DNA of 64,000 bases from Conexibacter woesei DSM 14684 (GTDB lineage Bacteria; Actinomycetota; Thermoleophilia; Solirubrobacterales; Solirubrobacteraceae). Below are positions 32,633 to 41,174 of this stretch, piece after piece (within the stretch, counting starts at the first letter, position 1; each line of letters starts with the position of its first letter). The stretch spans positions 5,070,001 to 5,134,000 of the forward strand of contig NC_013739.1 of assembly GCF_000025265.1 (NCBI RefSeq). Reading direction: 5' to 3'. The notes beneath the pieces are model-generated. The model did no database searches and was not told the DNA's origin. It saw only the letters and a program-made list of their open reading frames with translations. Both the position numbers and the translations under genes were made by a program.

Positions 32633-34096
32633 TCACGCCCCGACCGCGACCTCCTGCGGCAGCTCGTCGCGGCTGATTCTCGGCACCGCGATCAGCGCGA
32701 TCACGACGCCGATCAGGGCGAAGCCGGCGCCGACGGCGAAGGCGAGCTGGAAGCCCTCTGTCATCGCCTTCGGCACCGCCGACGGGTCGGGCGGGCCGTC
32801 GCCGAGCACGTGGCTTATGCGCGAGTTGGCGATCGAGGAGAGGATCGCCAGCCCGAGCGCGCCGCCGACCTGCTGCGCGGTGTTGATCAGGCCCGACGCG
32901 AGTCCGGCCTCGTTGTGCGTCACGCCCGCGACCGCGGTGATCGTCAGCGGAACGAACGAGAAGCCGAGACCGGCCGCGACGACGATCGACGGGACGAGCA
33001 CGTCGCCGAGGAACGAGCCGTCCGGCGAGATCTGCGTGAACAGCAACAGCCCGATCGCGGTCAGCACGAGTCCGAGCACGAGGATCGGCTTCGGTCCGAC
33101 TCTCGTCACCAGCTGGGACGCCATGCCCGCCGAGACGATGATCGTGAACGCCAGCGGGAGGTACGCGAGCCCGGCGTCGAGCGCCGAGAAGCCGAGCACC
33201 TGCTGGAGGTAGAGCGAGATGAAGAAGAACATCGAGAACAGCGACGCGCCGACGAGCAGCGCGACCGAGTCGGCCGACGCGACGTTGCGGTTGCGGAAGA
33301 TCCCGAGCGGCATCACGGGGTGCTTGACGAGCTTCCCCTCGACCCACAGGAACCCGAGCAGCAGCACGATCGAGAGCGCGATCAGGCCGATCGTCTGGGT
33401 CGAGCCCCAGCCGGCGCTCTCGGCGTCGACGAGCGCGTAGACGAGCACGACGAGGCCTGCCGTCACGAGCGTCGCGCCCGCTATGTCCATGCTCGTCTTC
33501 TCGTGGCCGTGGCTCTCGCGCACGAAGCGCGGGGCGATGACGGCTGCGGCGACGCCGATCGGGACGTTGACGAACAGCACCCACTCCCAGCCGGCCCACT
33601 CGGTCAGCATGCCGCCGAGCAGCACGCCGACCGCGCCGCCGGCGCCGGCGAGCGCGCCCCAGATGCCGAGCGCCTTGTTGCGCTCTGCACCCTCGGTGAA
33701 CGTCGTCGTCACGATCGACAGCGCGGCTGGCGCGACGATCGCGGCGCCGAGGCCCTGCACGCCGCGCGCGAGGATCAGCCATTCGGACGTCGTCGCGAAG
33801 CCGCCGACGAGCGAGGCGACGGAGAAGAGGCCGAGGCCGATGATGAAGACGCGGCGGCGGCCGAACAGGTCGGCGGCTCGACCGCCGAGCAGGAGGAAGC
33901 CGCCGAACGCGAGCGTGTACGCGTTGACGACCCATTGCAGGCTCTCGTCCGTGAAGTCGAGGTCTCTCTGGATCGAGGGCAGTGCGACGTTCACGATCGA
34001 CGCGTCGAGCACGACCATGAACTGTGCGACGGCCAGCACCACGAGCGCCTTCCAGCGAAGCGGGTCCGGGCCTGTCGGCGAGGCGGAAGTCGACAT
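32633..34096 (-). CDS. MFS drug efflux transporter, DHA2 (14-helix) family
   Basis: A 487-residue proton-driven exporter of the EmrB/QacA type. It has motif C-like GVQGLGAAIVAPAALSIV and the family D1 motif MVVLDASIVNVALPSI in the first helix, then the loop 2-3 motif GRAADLFGRRRVF. Helix pattern gives about 14 spans. The ATG at 34096 is preferred over the TTG at 34117 because AAGGA lies upstream and the extra residues are not helix-forming. It is divergent from a TetR-family gene, with a 20-bp palindrome between them, the usual layout for a repressor-controlled efflux pump. Substrates are unknown. Confidence 0.9.
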   Translation of the reverse strand: MSTSASPTGPDPLRWKALVVLAVAQFMVVLDASIVNVALPSIQRDLDFTDESLQWVVNAYTLAFGGFLLLGGRAADLFGRRRVFIIGLGLFSVASLVGGFATTSEWLILARGVQGLGAAIVAPAALSIVTTTFTEGAERNKALGIWGALAGAGGAVGVLLGGMLTEWAGWEWVLFVNVPIGVAAAVIAPRFVRESHGHEKTSMDIAGATLVTAGLVVLVYALVDAESAGWGSTQTIGLIALSIVLLLGFLWVEGKLVKHPVMPLGIFRNRNVASADSVALLVGASLFSMFFFISLYLQQVLGFSALDAGLAYLPLAFTIIVSAGMASQLVTRVGPKPILVLGLVLTAIGLLLFTQISPDGSFLGDVLVPSIVVAAGLGFSFVPLTITAVAGVTHNEAGLASGLINTAQQVGGALGLAILSSIANSRISHVLGDGPPDPSAVPKAMTEGFQLAFAVGAGFALIGVVIALIAVPRISRDELPQEVAVGA

Positions 34097-34136
34097 CAGT
34101 GCAACGTCCTTCTCCAAGGGGATATGATTCTCTTCT

Positions 34137-34156
34137 GGAACCGGAACTCCGGTTCC
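34137..34156. promoter_or_regulatory. Palindromic operator between the efflux gene and its TetR regulator
   Basis: GGAACCGG, four bases AACT, CCGGTTCC: perfect 8-bp arms in the 91-bp gap between the divergent genes. A further half-site GGTTCCG lies at 34180-34186, next to the regulator start. Position suggests that the TetR protein controls both promoters. Confidence 0.65.
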
Positions 34157-34187
34157 GGATCAGAACGATACGGAGGCCTGGTTCCGC

Positions 34188-34805
34188 TTGTCAACCCCCC
34201 AGTCAGCACCCGGCCCGCAGCCCGACGCGAAGCCGCTTCGCGCCGATGCGGCGCGCAACCGGCTGAAGGTGCTCGACGCCGCCCGCGCGGCGTTCTCCGA
34301 GCATGGGCCGAACGCGCAGATGGACGACATCGCCCGCCGCGCGGGGGTCGGCGTGGGGACCGTCTACCGCCACTTCCCGACCAAGCAGGCGCTCGCGCAG
34401 GCGATGATGGAGCAGCGCGTCGAGCGGATCGTCACGTTCATCCAGACCGAGATGCTGCCCGACCCCGATCCCTGGCGCGCGCTCGCGCGCTCGCTCGAGT
34501 TCTGCGGCACGATGCAGGAGCAGGACCGCGGCTACGCGGAGGCTGTCGCCTCGGTCGCCGGCGGCACCTCGGTCGGCGGCGGCATGAAGGAGGCCGGTCC
34601 CGCGCTGATCGAGCAGATGTTCGCGCTGACGGCGGTCTTCATCGAGAGAGCCCACGCCAAGGGCGTCGTGCGCGCCGACCTGACCGCGGCCGACATGTCG
34701 CCGATCTACGCCGGCCTCTCCGCCGTCGTCCTCGCCGGCATCCCCGACTGGCGGCGCTACGTCGAGATACTGCTCGACGGCCTGCGCCCGCAGCCGGACC
34801 GCTAG
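34188..34805 (+). CDS. TetR-family regulator
   Basis: 205 residues from a TTG with GGAGG upstream. The N-terminal DNA-binding domain is clear at about 24-70 (RLKVLDAARAAFSEHGPNAQMDDIARRAGVGVGTVYRHFPTKQAL). The C-terminal helical ligand domain (residues 75-205) is typical of the 'TetR_C_SBDP' style. It is divergent from the DHA2 exporter and most likely represses it until a toxic ligand binds. Its stop shares bases with the stop of the convergent TetR gene (CTAG at 34802-34805). Confidence 0.9.
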   Translation: MSTPQSAPGPQPDAKPLRADAARNRLKVLDAARAAFSEHGPNAQMDDIARRAGVGVGTVYRHFPTKQALAQAMMEQRVERIVTFIQTEMLPDPDPWRALARSLEFCGTMQEQDRGYAEAVASVAGGTSVGGGMKEAGPALIEQMFALTAVFIERAHAKGVVRADLTAADMSPIYAGLSAVVLAGIPDWRRYVEILLDGLRPQPDR

Positions 34806-35407
34806 TCAGTCGGCGCGCCCGGCCCTTCGCGCAGCGCGTCGAGCAGCGGCTCCAGCTGGCGCAGCAGCTCCTCACGCGAGGCGCCGGCGAGTGCGCTGAG
34901 CGTGCCGTTGGAGCGCGCCACCGAGACGCCGACGAGCAGCGCCAGCAGCAGCTCGGCGCGCAGCTCGGCGTCGGGCTCCGCGCCGATCGCCTCGCACGCG
35001 GGGTCGAGGATGCCGGGCCGCACGATCCGCCGCAGCTGCGCACGACGCTCGCCCTCGGCCGCAGCGGGGTCGGCGAGCGCCCGCCGCACCGGCGAGCTGT
35101 CCTCCCCCGGCCGGTCCCAACGCGTGATCAGCCGCTCGGCGATCGCGGACAGGTCGGCGACGTGCGGCTGGAGCCGCGCGATCCGCTCCTCGTCAGCGAG
35201 GACGGCGAGGTAGAGCGCCTCCTTGCCGCCGAAGTAGCGGGCGATCAGGGCAGGGTCGACGCCGGCCCGCTCGCCGATCTCGCGGATCGTCGCGCGCTCG
35301 TAGCCGCGCTCGTCGAACAGCGCGCCGGCCGCGTCGATCAGCGCGCGGCGGGTCGCGTCGGCGTCGCGCCGGCGCGACGCCCGCGCGGGCTGCGGCGCGG
35401 CGCTCAT
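34802..35407 (-). CDS. TetR-family regulator, second copy type
   Basis: 201 residues. DNA-binding domain at about 16-62 (DATRRALIDAAGALFDERGYERATIREIGERAGVDPALIARYFGGKEALY), with a C-terminal helical dimer/ligand domain (DUF-like TetR_C_17 pattern, RRIVRPGILDPACEAIGAE). The ATG at 35407 overlaps the stop of the MFS gene (ATGA), so it is co-transcribed with that transporter and probably senses its cargo. It is not closely similar to the TetR encoded convergently beside it. Confidence 0.88.
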   Translation of the reverse strand: MSAAPQPARASRRRDADATRRALIDAAGALFDERGYERATIREIGERAGVDPALIARYFGGKEALYLAVLADEERIARLQPHVADLSAIAERLITRWDRPGEDSSPVRRALADPAAAEGERRAQLRRIVRPGILDPACEAIGAEPDAELRAELLLALLVGVSVARSNGTLSALAGASREELLRQLEPLLDALREGPGAPTD

Positions 35408-36900
35408 CGCCTCCGCTCCCCGTCGAAGACGCTCGGTCCGACACCTGCTCCGACGGCTGCCTCTTCCATCAACAGCTCCTGCTCCAGCTCGAACCTTGGC
35501 GCGACGACCGCGGCCGGCCGGCGGCGCGGCGCCAGCAGGATCGCAAGCCCGGCGGTCACGACGCAGACGACGGCGCCGACGAGGAACGCGATCGTGTACC
35601 CGCTCTCCTGCGGGAACGGCGTCGCGGCGGGATGGTGGGCGGCGAGGATCGCGACGCCGACCGCGCTGCCGAGCGCCCCGCCGACGGAGCGCAGCACCTG
35701 GTTGAGGCTCGTCGCGCTGCCGGTCCGCTCCTCCGGGACGCTGGCGACGATCAGCGCCGGCATCGCCGCGAACGAACAGCCGACGCCGACGCCGAGCAGC
35801 GCCGTGGCGATCGCGATGTCGAGCAGCCTGCCGTGCGCGACGGCGAGCCACAGCAGCGTCGCGGCGACGATCAGCGCGCCGGCGGGCAGCACGACGCCGA
35901 TCCCGTAGCGGCGGATCACGCGGCGGGTGATCTGCTGCGAGACGAGGCTGCCGAGCGAGAGCGGGAGCAGCATCAGGCCCGTCGTGACGAGCGTGGCGCC
36001 GAAGCCGTAGCCGGTCGACTCGGGCGTCTGCATCAGGCGGTTGACGAGCGACATCGCGATGTACATGCCCATCGCGAGCAGCAGCGCGGCGACGTTGGCG
36101 CCGAGGATCGCGCGCTGGGAGACGAGGCGCAGGTCGACCAGCGGCGCGTCGCGGCGCAACTCGACGTGCACCCACGCCGCGAGCAGCGCCGCCGCGCCGG
36201 CGAACAGCGCGACCACCGCCGCGGAGGCCCAGCCGAGCGACTCGCCCTGGCTGATGCCGAGCAGCAGCGACGCGAGGCCGCCGGCGAGCAACAGCGCGCC
36301 GGGCACGTCGAGCGCCACCCGCTTCGCCTCCCCCGTCGCGCGCGGAACGGCGAGCGCGACCGAGACGAACGCCGCGGCGGCGAAGATCGCGCCGAACCAG
36401 AAGGCGGCGTGGAAGTCGAGCGTCTGCGCGATCAGACCGGTGACTGGGAAGCCGAGGCCGGCGCCGACCGCGACCGTGATCGACAGCATCGCGATCCCCG
36501 AGCGCAGACGGTCGCCGGTGACGTGCTCGCGCGTGAGCGCGATCGCCAGCGGGACGGTGCCGTAGCCGACGCCCTGGAGTGCGCGGCCGGCGAGCAGCTG
36601 CGGGAAGCGCGTCGAGGTGGCGGCGACGACCGACCCGGCGAACGCCGACCCGAGCGTGACGAGCAGGACCCGCCGCCGCTGCGGCCCGTCGCCGAGGCGC
36701 CCGAGCACCGGCGTCGCTATCGCGCCGACGAGCAGCGTGACCGTGAGCATCCACTGCGCGGTGTCGAGCGAGACGTGCTGCTCGTCCGCGATCGTCGGGA
36801 TCAGCGGCGTGCCGAGCGTCGACATGACCGAGACCGTCAGCCCGGCGAACACGAGCGCCGCCAGCATGCGCTTCTGACCCAAGTCATCAAGCGAAGACAT
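35404..36900 (-). CDS. MFS transporter
   Basis: A 498-residue transporter with about 14 predicted helices. The first helix (MLAALVFAGLTVSVMSTLGTPLIPTI) and the loop motif GRLGDGPQRRRVLLV with GRALQGVGYG point to the DHA family. A short cytoplasmic start (MSSLDDLGQKR) contains DNA that is one arm of an inverted repeat (AAGTCATCA ... TGATGACTT). ACTTTA at 36910-36915 reads as TAAAGT on the minus strand and may be a -10. It lies 38 bases after a lactonase gene on the same strand and is coupled to the TetR gene. Cargo could be a drug or a metabolite of the upstream operon. Confidence 0.85.
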   Translation of the reverse strand: MSSLDDLGQKRMLAALVFAGLTVSVMSTLGTPLIPTIADEQHVSLDTAQWMLTVTLLVGAIATPVLGRLGDGPQRRRVLLVTLGSAFAGSVVAATSTRFPQLLAGRALQGVGYGTVPLAIALTREHVTGDRLRSGIAMLSITVAVGAGLGFPVTGLIAQTLDFHAAFWFGAIFAAAAFVSVALAVPRATGEAKRVALDVPGALLLAGGLASLLLGISQGESLGWASAAVVALFAGAAALLAAWVHVELRRDAPLVDLRLVSQRAILGANVAALLLAMGMYIAMSLVNRLMQTPESTGYGFGATLVTTGLMLLPLSLGSLVSQQITRRVIRRYGIGVVLPAGALIVAATLLWLAVAHGRLLDIAIATALLGVGVGCSFAAMPALIVASVPEERTGSATSLNQVLRSVGGALGSAVGVAILAAHHPAATPFPQESGYTIAFLVGAVVCVVTAGLAILLAPRRRPAAVVAPRFELEQELLMEEAAVGAGVGPSVFDGERRR

Positions 36901-36913
36901 CGCCTGATGACTT
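36881..36913. promoter_or_regulatory. Inverted repeat around the MFS start codon
   Basis: AAGTCATCA (36881-36889) and TGATGACTT (36905-36913) are perfect complements separated by 15 bases, covering the ATG at 36900. The same octamer AAGTCATC recurs at the start of the GntR gene (39402-39409). A regulator binding site is likely; which regulator binds is open. Confidence 0.5.
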
Positions 36914-36938
36914 TAGCAGCGGGTGGTGTGCTCCACGC

Positions 36939-37877
36939 TCAGCGCTGGCCCGGCAGGGGGAGTCCCTCGGCGCCGACCTCCGCGCGGGCGAGGTGCCAGC
37001 GACCGAGGTTGGCGATGAACAGCTCGCTGCCGCGGAAGGCGCAGTTGGTCGGGTGGCAGAGCGTGTGTGCGGTCGGGTCGTCGAGCAGCAGCTCCAGGCC
37101 CGCGCCGCTCGCCCCGCCCGCGCCAGCCGCCCCACTCGCGCCGCCCGCGCCACCCGCCGGGTCGAAGCGGTAGACCCGCGACGGCTCGTAGCAGGCGATG
37201 TAGAGGCGGCCGGCGGCGTCGAGCGCGAGGCCGTCCGGAAGCGCGCCGGACGTCTCGACGACGACCTCCGGCTCGCCGACGGGCGCGCCGTCGCGGCCGA
37301 TCGCGATCCGCACGACCTGCCGCGCCCACGTCTCGGCGACGTAGAGCGAGTCACCGTCGGCGGAGAGCGCCAGCCCGTTCGCGAACGTCAGGCCGCCCGG
37401 GTGCCACGGCTCGCAGGCGCCGCCAGCCAGCGCGACGCGCCAGATCGACGGGCCCGCGACCCCGGCCTCGCGGCTGTCGGAGACGTAGAGGCAGCCGCGC
37501 CGCTCGTCGACGACGGCGAAGTTCGGCGTCGCCATCGCGCCGCCTCCGTCCGCGAACCGCTCGACCGCGCCGCTCGCGACGTCGACGCGGAAGACCGCTC
37601 GCTCCGCGAGGTCGCAGGCGTAGAGGAAGCCGCGTCCGTCGAGTGCGACGCCGAGCACGAAGCCGCCGGTCGAGGCGACCTGCTCGATCGCCGAGCCGTC
37701 CGCCGCAACGCGGTAGATCTCGCCCCGCTCGCCGCCGCACCAGGCGTTCCCGTCAGCGTCGAACGCGACGCACTCCGGATGGCTGAGGCGGACCGGCCCG
37801 ACGATCCCGTCGACGAAGACGGACGCCTCGAAGAGCGGCGCGCCGCTCGTTCGCGCGCCCGTCTCCGCCGCGCTCAT
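36939..37877 (-). CDS. SMP-30/gluconolactonase-family protein
   Basis: 312 residues forming a six-bladed propeller lactonase. Family blocks are clear: GPECVAFDADG-like HPECVAFDADGNAWCGGERG at the first blade, FANGLALSADGDSLYVAETWARQVVRI with the metal-binding Asn and Asp, and LPDGLALDAAGRLYIACYEPSRVYRF. The family opens sugar lactones such as gluconolactone with a divalent metal. A Gly/Ala low-complexity insert (GGAGGASGAAGAGGAS) sits near residue 245. No signal peptide. Its start overlaps the SDR stop (ATGA), so the two act in one pathway: dehydrogenase first, lactonase second. Confidence 0.87.
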   Translation of the reverse strand: MSAAETGARTSGAPLFEASVFVDGIVGPVRLSHPECVAFDADGNAWCGGERGEIYRVAADGSAIEQVASTGGFVLGVALDGRGFLYACDLAERAVFRVDVASGAVERFADGGGAMATPNFAVVDERRGCLYVSDSREAGVAGPSIWRVALAGGACEPWHPGGLTFANGLALSADGDSLYVAETWARQVVRIAIGRDGAPVGEPEVVVETSGALPDGLALDAAGRLYIACYEPSRVYRFDPAGGAGGASGAAGAGGASGAGLELLLDDPTAHTLCHPTNCAFRGSELFIANLGRWHLARAEVGAEGLPLPGQR

Positions 37878-38662
37878 CTCGGCAGGCCCACCGGCAGCGC
37901 CGCCAACAGCCCGCCGTCGACGCGCAGCTCCGAGCCCGTCACGAAGCGCGCGTCGTCGCCGGCGAGGAAGGCGATCGCGGCGGCGACCTCCGCGGGCGTC
38001 GCGACGCGGCCGAGCGGGTGCATCCTCCCCCACTCCGCGACGACCTCCTCGGCGGAAGCGTCGCCCTTGAAGAGGTCGGCCGCCCAGCGCAGCATCGGCG
38101 TGTCGACCGAACCGGGCGCGACCGCGTTGACGCGGATCCCGTCGGGCGCGTGGTCGAGCGCCATCGCTCGCGTCAGCGCGCTGATCGCGCCCTTCGACGC
38201 GGTGTAGGCGGCGACGTCGGTCTGCGACGCGGTCGCCTGCGTCGAGGAGACGAGCACGACCGCGCCGCCGCCCCGCGCGCGCAGCGCGGGGATCGCCCGC
38301 TGCGCGACGAGGTGGATGCCGCCGACGTTGACGCCGAAGACCTCCGCCCACTCCTCCGCGGTGGTCGTCTCGACGGTGCCGTAGCGCTGCACGCCGGCCG
38401 AGTAGACGAGCACGTCGAGCCCGCCGAACGCCGAGACCGCCCGCTCGACGAGCGCCGCCGCGTGGGATGCCTCGCGCACGTCGCCCGCCAGCCCCTGCGA
38501 GCCGGGCGGGAGCATGGCGAGCGCTGCCTCGACCGACGCCGCGTCGTGCCCGCCGACCACCACCGAGGCGCCCTCGGCGGCCAGCCGCTCGGCCGCCGCC
38601 AGCCCGATCCCGAGCGTCCCGCCGACGACGAGCGCGACCTTGTCCTGGAAGCGAGCGGTCAC
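37874..38662 (-). CDS. SDR-family sugar-type dehydrogenase
   Basis: A 262-residue classical short-chain dehydrogenase. NAD(P)-binding motif GGTLGIG (14-20), NAG-like SAGVQRYG, catalytic S139/S140, Y153 and K157 (YTASK). The GTG start overlaps the GntR stop and its own stop overlaps the lactonase start. With a lactonase next to it, oxidation of an aldose to its lactone is the simplest reading. D39 or H39 after the second strand (VVVGGHD) leaves NAD versus NADP preference open. Confidence 0.88.
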   Translation of the reverse strand: MTARFQDKVALVVGGTLGIGLAAAERLAAEGASVVVGGHDAASVEAALAMLPPGSQGLAGDVREASHAAALVERAVSAFGGLDVLVYSAGVQRYGTVETTTAEEWAEVFGVNVGGIHLVAQRAIPALRARGGGAVVLVSSTQATASQTDVAAYTASKGAISALTRAMALDHAPDGIRVNAVAPGSVDTPMLRWAADLFKGDASAEEVVAEWGRMHPLGRVATPAEVAAAIAFLAGDDARFVTGSELRVDGGLLAALPVGLPR

Positions 38663-39408
38663 TTCACTTCGCCCGCGTCGATGCGCGCGGCGACGACCGA
38701 TTTGACGTCTTCGAGGTGGCGCTGCATCCGCTCGGATGCCAGCTCCGGATCGTGGGCCTGGATCGCCTCCAGGATCTCGACATGCTCTTCGTGGTCGTGA
38801 ACGCGATCGGCGTACAGCCGCATGACCTCCATCTGCTCTGCGCTGTAGAGGTCGAGCAGCGAGTCGATCACCTGGGCCAGCACGAGGTTCCCCGCGCAGC
38901 GTGCGACGCCGCGATGGAAGTCGAGGTTCGTCCTGCTCAGCTCGGCGTCCCCACCGCCCCCCAGCAGCTCTCTCGCGCGTGCGATCAGCTGCGCGAGCTC
39001 GCCGATCTCGTCCGCGCCGGCCCGTGCTGCGAGGTGGGCGAGGTGCGGCTCGATCAGCAGGCGCGCGTCGAGCAGGTCGAGGATCGTGTCGGGCTCGAGC
39101 CGGCCCGGGTAGGGGTTCGGCAGCACGACGCGGCGCCCGCCGTGGCGGACGTAGACGCCCGAGCCGTGGCGCAGCTCGACGACGCCGACCGCCTGCAGCC
39201 GGCGCAGCACCTCGCGCATCGTCGGCGCCGCGACCGAGAAGCGGTCGGCGAGTGCCTGCACGGTCGGCAGCCGGTCTCCGGGCTCCAACCGCTCGCGGTC
39301 GATCAGCTCGACGACCTGCTCCGTCAGCAGGTCCGAGCCACTCGGGCGCGGTGTCCCTGCGCCCAACGAGACACCGCGATTGTTCGCCAGCTCACGCACC
39401 AAAGTCAT
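38659..39408 (-). CDS. GntR-family regulator, FadR/FCD subgroup
   Basis: 249 residues. Winged-helix domain at about 25-95 (EQVVELIDRERLEPGDRLPTVQALADRFSVAAPTMREVLRRLQAVGVVELRHGSGVYV). The FCD ligand domain at 105-240 keeps the metal-binding pattern (D in RTNLDFHRGVARCAGN, later H in DHEEHVEILEAIQAHD). It heads the GntR-SDR-lactonase operon, so its ligand is probably the sugar acid made by them. Upstream, TGACTAGG-TGATTAGA-TGACTTTG-like 8-bp steps run into the start codon and may be its own binding site. Confidence 0.88.
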   Translation of the reverse strand: MTLVRELANNRGVSLGAGTPRPSGSDLLTEQVVELIDRERLEPGDRLPTVQALADRFSVAAPTMREVLRRLQAVGVVELRHGSGVYVRHGGRRVVLPNPYPGRLEPDTILDLLDARLLIEPHLAHLAARAGADEIGELAQLIARARELLGGGGDAELSRTNLDFHRGVARCAGNLVLAQVIDSLLDLYSAEQMEVMRLYADRVHDHEEHVEILEAIQAHDPELASERMQRHLEDVKSVVAARIDAGEVK

Positions 39409-39501
39409 CTAATCACCTAGTCACAGTGTCGTCAAGCTCACCATCCCACCTGCGCACTTCTCACGCACGGCTTATCTGGAGCGGAGAGACTTGCGCGCGA
39501 G

Positions 39502-41046
39502 ATGAGCCCCTCAGGGTCTCCGACGTTGCGAACGCCCCAGGCGCCGCCGCGCTCTCCGCGGCCGCGACCGCGGACGCCGCGCCTGCGCACGGCGCTCGGC
39601 GTCGGCGCGCTCACGCTCGTCGCCGGCGGCGCCGCCGCCTGGGAGCTGCTGACCCCGCGCGAGCCCGCCCCCGGGCCGCCGGAGGTGAAGTCGTTTCACT
39701 CGCGCCCGCGCCTCGACCCCGACGTGCTGACCCGCACGACGCCGGCGGGCGCCGCGCCGGCACGCGGGCTCGCGCCCGGCTTCGTCTTCGTCGCCGTCAA
39801 GCGCGGGCCGGGTCAGGACGGGCCGATGATCGTCGACGACCGCGGCCGGCCGGTCTGGTTCAGAGCCGTCGGCGGCGACCGGACGGCGACCGCGCTCCAG
39901 GTCCAGCGGTATCGCGGCAGACCGGTCCTGACGTGGTGGGAGGGCAACACGCACCTCGGCCACGGCCACGGCGAGTACGTCGTGATGTACGCGAGCTACC
40001 GCGAGCTCGCGCGCGTTCGCTCGGTCGCGAGCGAGCTGCCCGACCACCACGAGTTCCAGCTGACGCCGCGCGGCACCGCGCTGATGACGCTCTACGTCGA
40101 GAGACGAGCCGACCTCTCCGCCGTCGGCGGCAGACGCGACGGGACGATCGTCGAGTCGCGCATCCAGGAGGTCGACGTCGCGACCGGGAGACTTGTGTGG
40201 GAGTGGCGCAGCGCCGACCACGTCCCGGTCACCGAGGGGCTGACGGCGCCGAAGGAGGACAAGCCGCACGACTACTTCCACGCGAACTCGATCGAGGTCG
40301 ATCGCGACGGCGACCTGATCGTGAGCGCGCGCAACACGCACGCGATCTACAAGATCGACCGCCCGAGCGGCCGGATCGTCTGGCGCCTCGGCGGCAGCAG
40401 AAGCGACTTCGCGATGGGGCCGGGCACGCGGTTCGCGTTCCAGCACGACGCCCGGCGGCGCGCCGACGGGACGCTCTCGCTGTTCGACAACCAGGCGACG
40501 CCGGCGAAGGCCGAGGAGTCGCGCGGACTCGTGCTGCGGCTCGACCGCCGCCGCATGACGGCGCGGCTCGTGCGCTCCTACCCGCACCCGGACGGCCTGC
40601 TGGCCGGCGCGGAGGGCAACCTCCAGACGCTGCCGAACGGCAACGTCTTCGTCAGCTGGGGGCCGGAGGAGCGCGTCTCGGAGTTCTCGCGCGACGGCCG
40701 CATGCTGCTCGACCTCGCGCTGCCCGAGGGCGCAGACACCTATCAGGCGTTCCGCTTCCCGTGGCGCGGCCGCCCGCTCGCGAGACCGGCCGTCGCGGCG
40801 CACCGGCGCGGCGAGCGCGTGACCGTCTGGGCGAGCTGGAACGGCGCGACGCACGTGCGGCGCTGGCGGGTCCTCGCCGGTCCGTCGCGCAGAGCGCTGC
40901 GCCCGATCGGCCGCCCGCTCCGCCGCACCGGGTTCGAGACCGCCCTGCACATGCGGACCGCCGCCCGCTTCGTCGCCGTCCGCGCCGTCGCCCGCGACGG
41001 CAGACCGCTGCGCACCTCCCGCGCGATCCGTCCGACCGGTCGCTGA
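39502..41046 (+). CDS. Arylsulfotransferase-family (ASST-like) membrane-anchored protein
   Basis: 514 residues. A 30-residue basic/Pro N terminus leads to a signal anchor (TALGVGALTLVAGGAAAWELL), then the Arylsulfotran_2 propeller. The hallmark is clear: PHDYFHANSIEVDRDGDLIVSARNTHAIYKIDRPSGRIVWRLGG, with the conserved His of YFHANS. A second His motif follows (FQHDARR). The C terminus is a basic beta-sandwich module. These proteins are predicted to transfer sulfate between aryl esters outside the cell, but many actinobacterial members are uncharacterised. The gene is alone, and a long hairpin follows. Confidence 0.87.
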   Translation: MSPSGSPTLRTPQAPPRSPRPRPRTPRLRTALGVGALTLVAGGAAAWELLTPREPAPGPPEVKSFHSRPRLDPDVLTRTTPAGAAPARGLAPGFVFVAVKRGPGQDGPMIVDDRGRPVWFRAVGGDRTATALQVQRYRGRPVLTWWEGNTHLGHGHGEYVVMYASYRELARVRSVASELPDHHEFQLTPRGTALMTLYVERRADLSAVGGRRDGTIVESRIQEVDVATGRLVWEWRSADHVPVTEGLTAPKEDKPHDYFHANSIEVDRDGDLIVSARNTHAIYKIDRPSGRIVWRLGGSRSDFAMGPGTRFAFQHDARRRADGTLSLFDNQATPAKAEESRGLVLRLDRRRMTARLVRSYPHPDGLLAGAEGNLQTLPNGNVFVSWGPEERVSEFSRDGRMLLDLALPEGADTYQAFRFPWRGRPLARPAVAAHRRGERVTVWASWNGATHVRRWRVLAGPSRRALRPIGRPLRRTGFETALHMRTAARFVAVRAVARDGRPLRTSRAIRPTGR

Positions 41047-41091
41047 CCGCGCTCCCCCGCCACGCGCCCACCGCACCGGTCGACGCACCTC

Positions 41092-41146
41092 TTTCAAGCC
41101 TGTCAATCTCGGGTCGCGTGACGACCCGAGATTGACAGGCTTGAAA
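41092..41146. repeat. Perfect 25-bp inverted repeat between convergent genes
   Basis: Left arm 41092-41116, five-base loop CGTGA, right arm 41122-41146, no mismatches. The 11 bases next to the loop are identical to those in the hairpin at 26548-26600, while the outer 14 bases are unrelated to it. It lies 46 bases after the ASST-like gene and 29 bases before the stop of the convergent hydrolase gene, so here it could end transcription in both directions. Confidence 0.9.
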
Positions 41147-41174
41147 CCGGTGTGTTACGGGATGGGCCGAGGCG

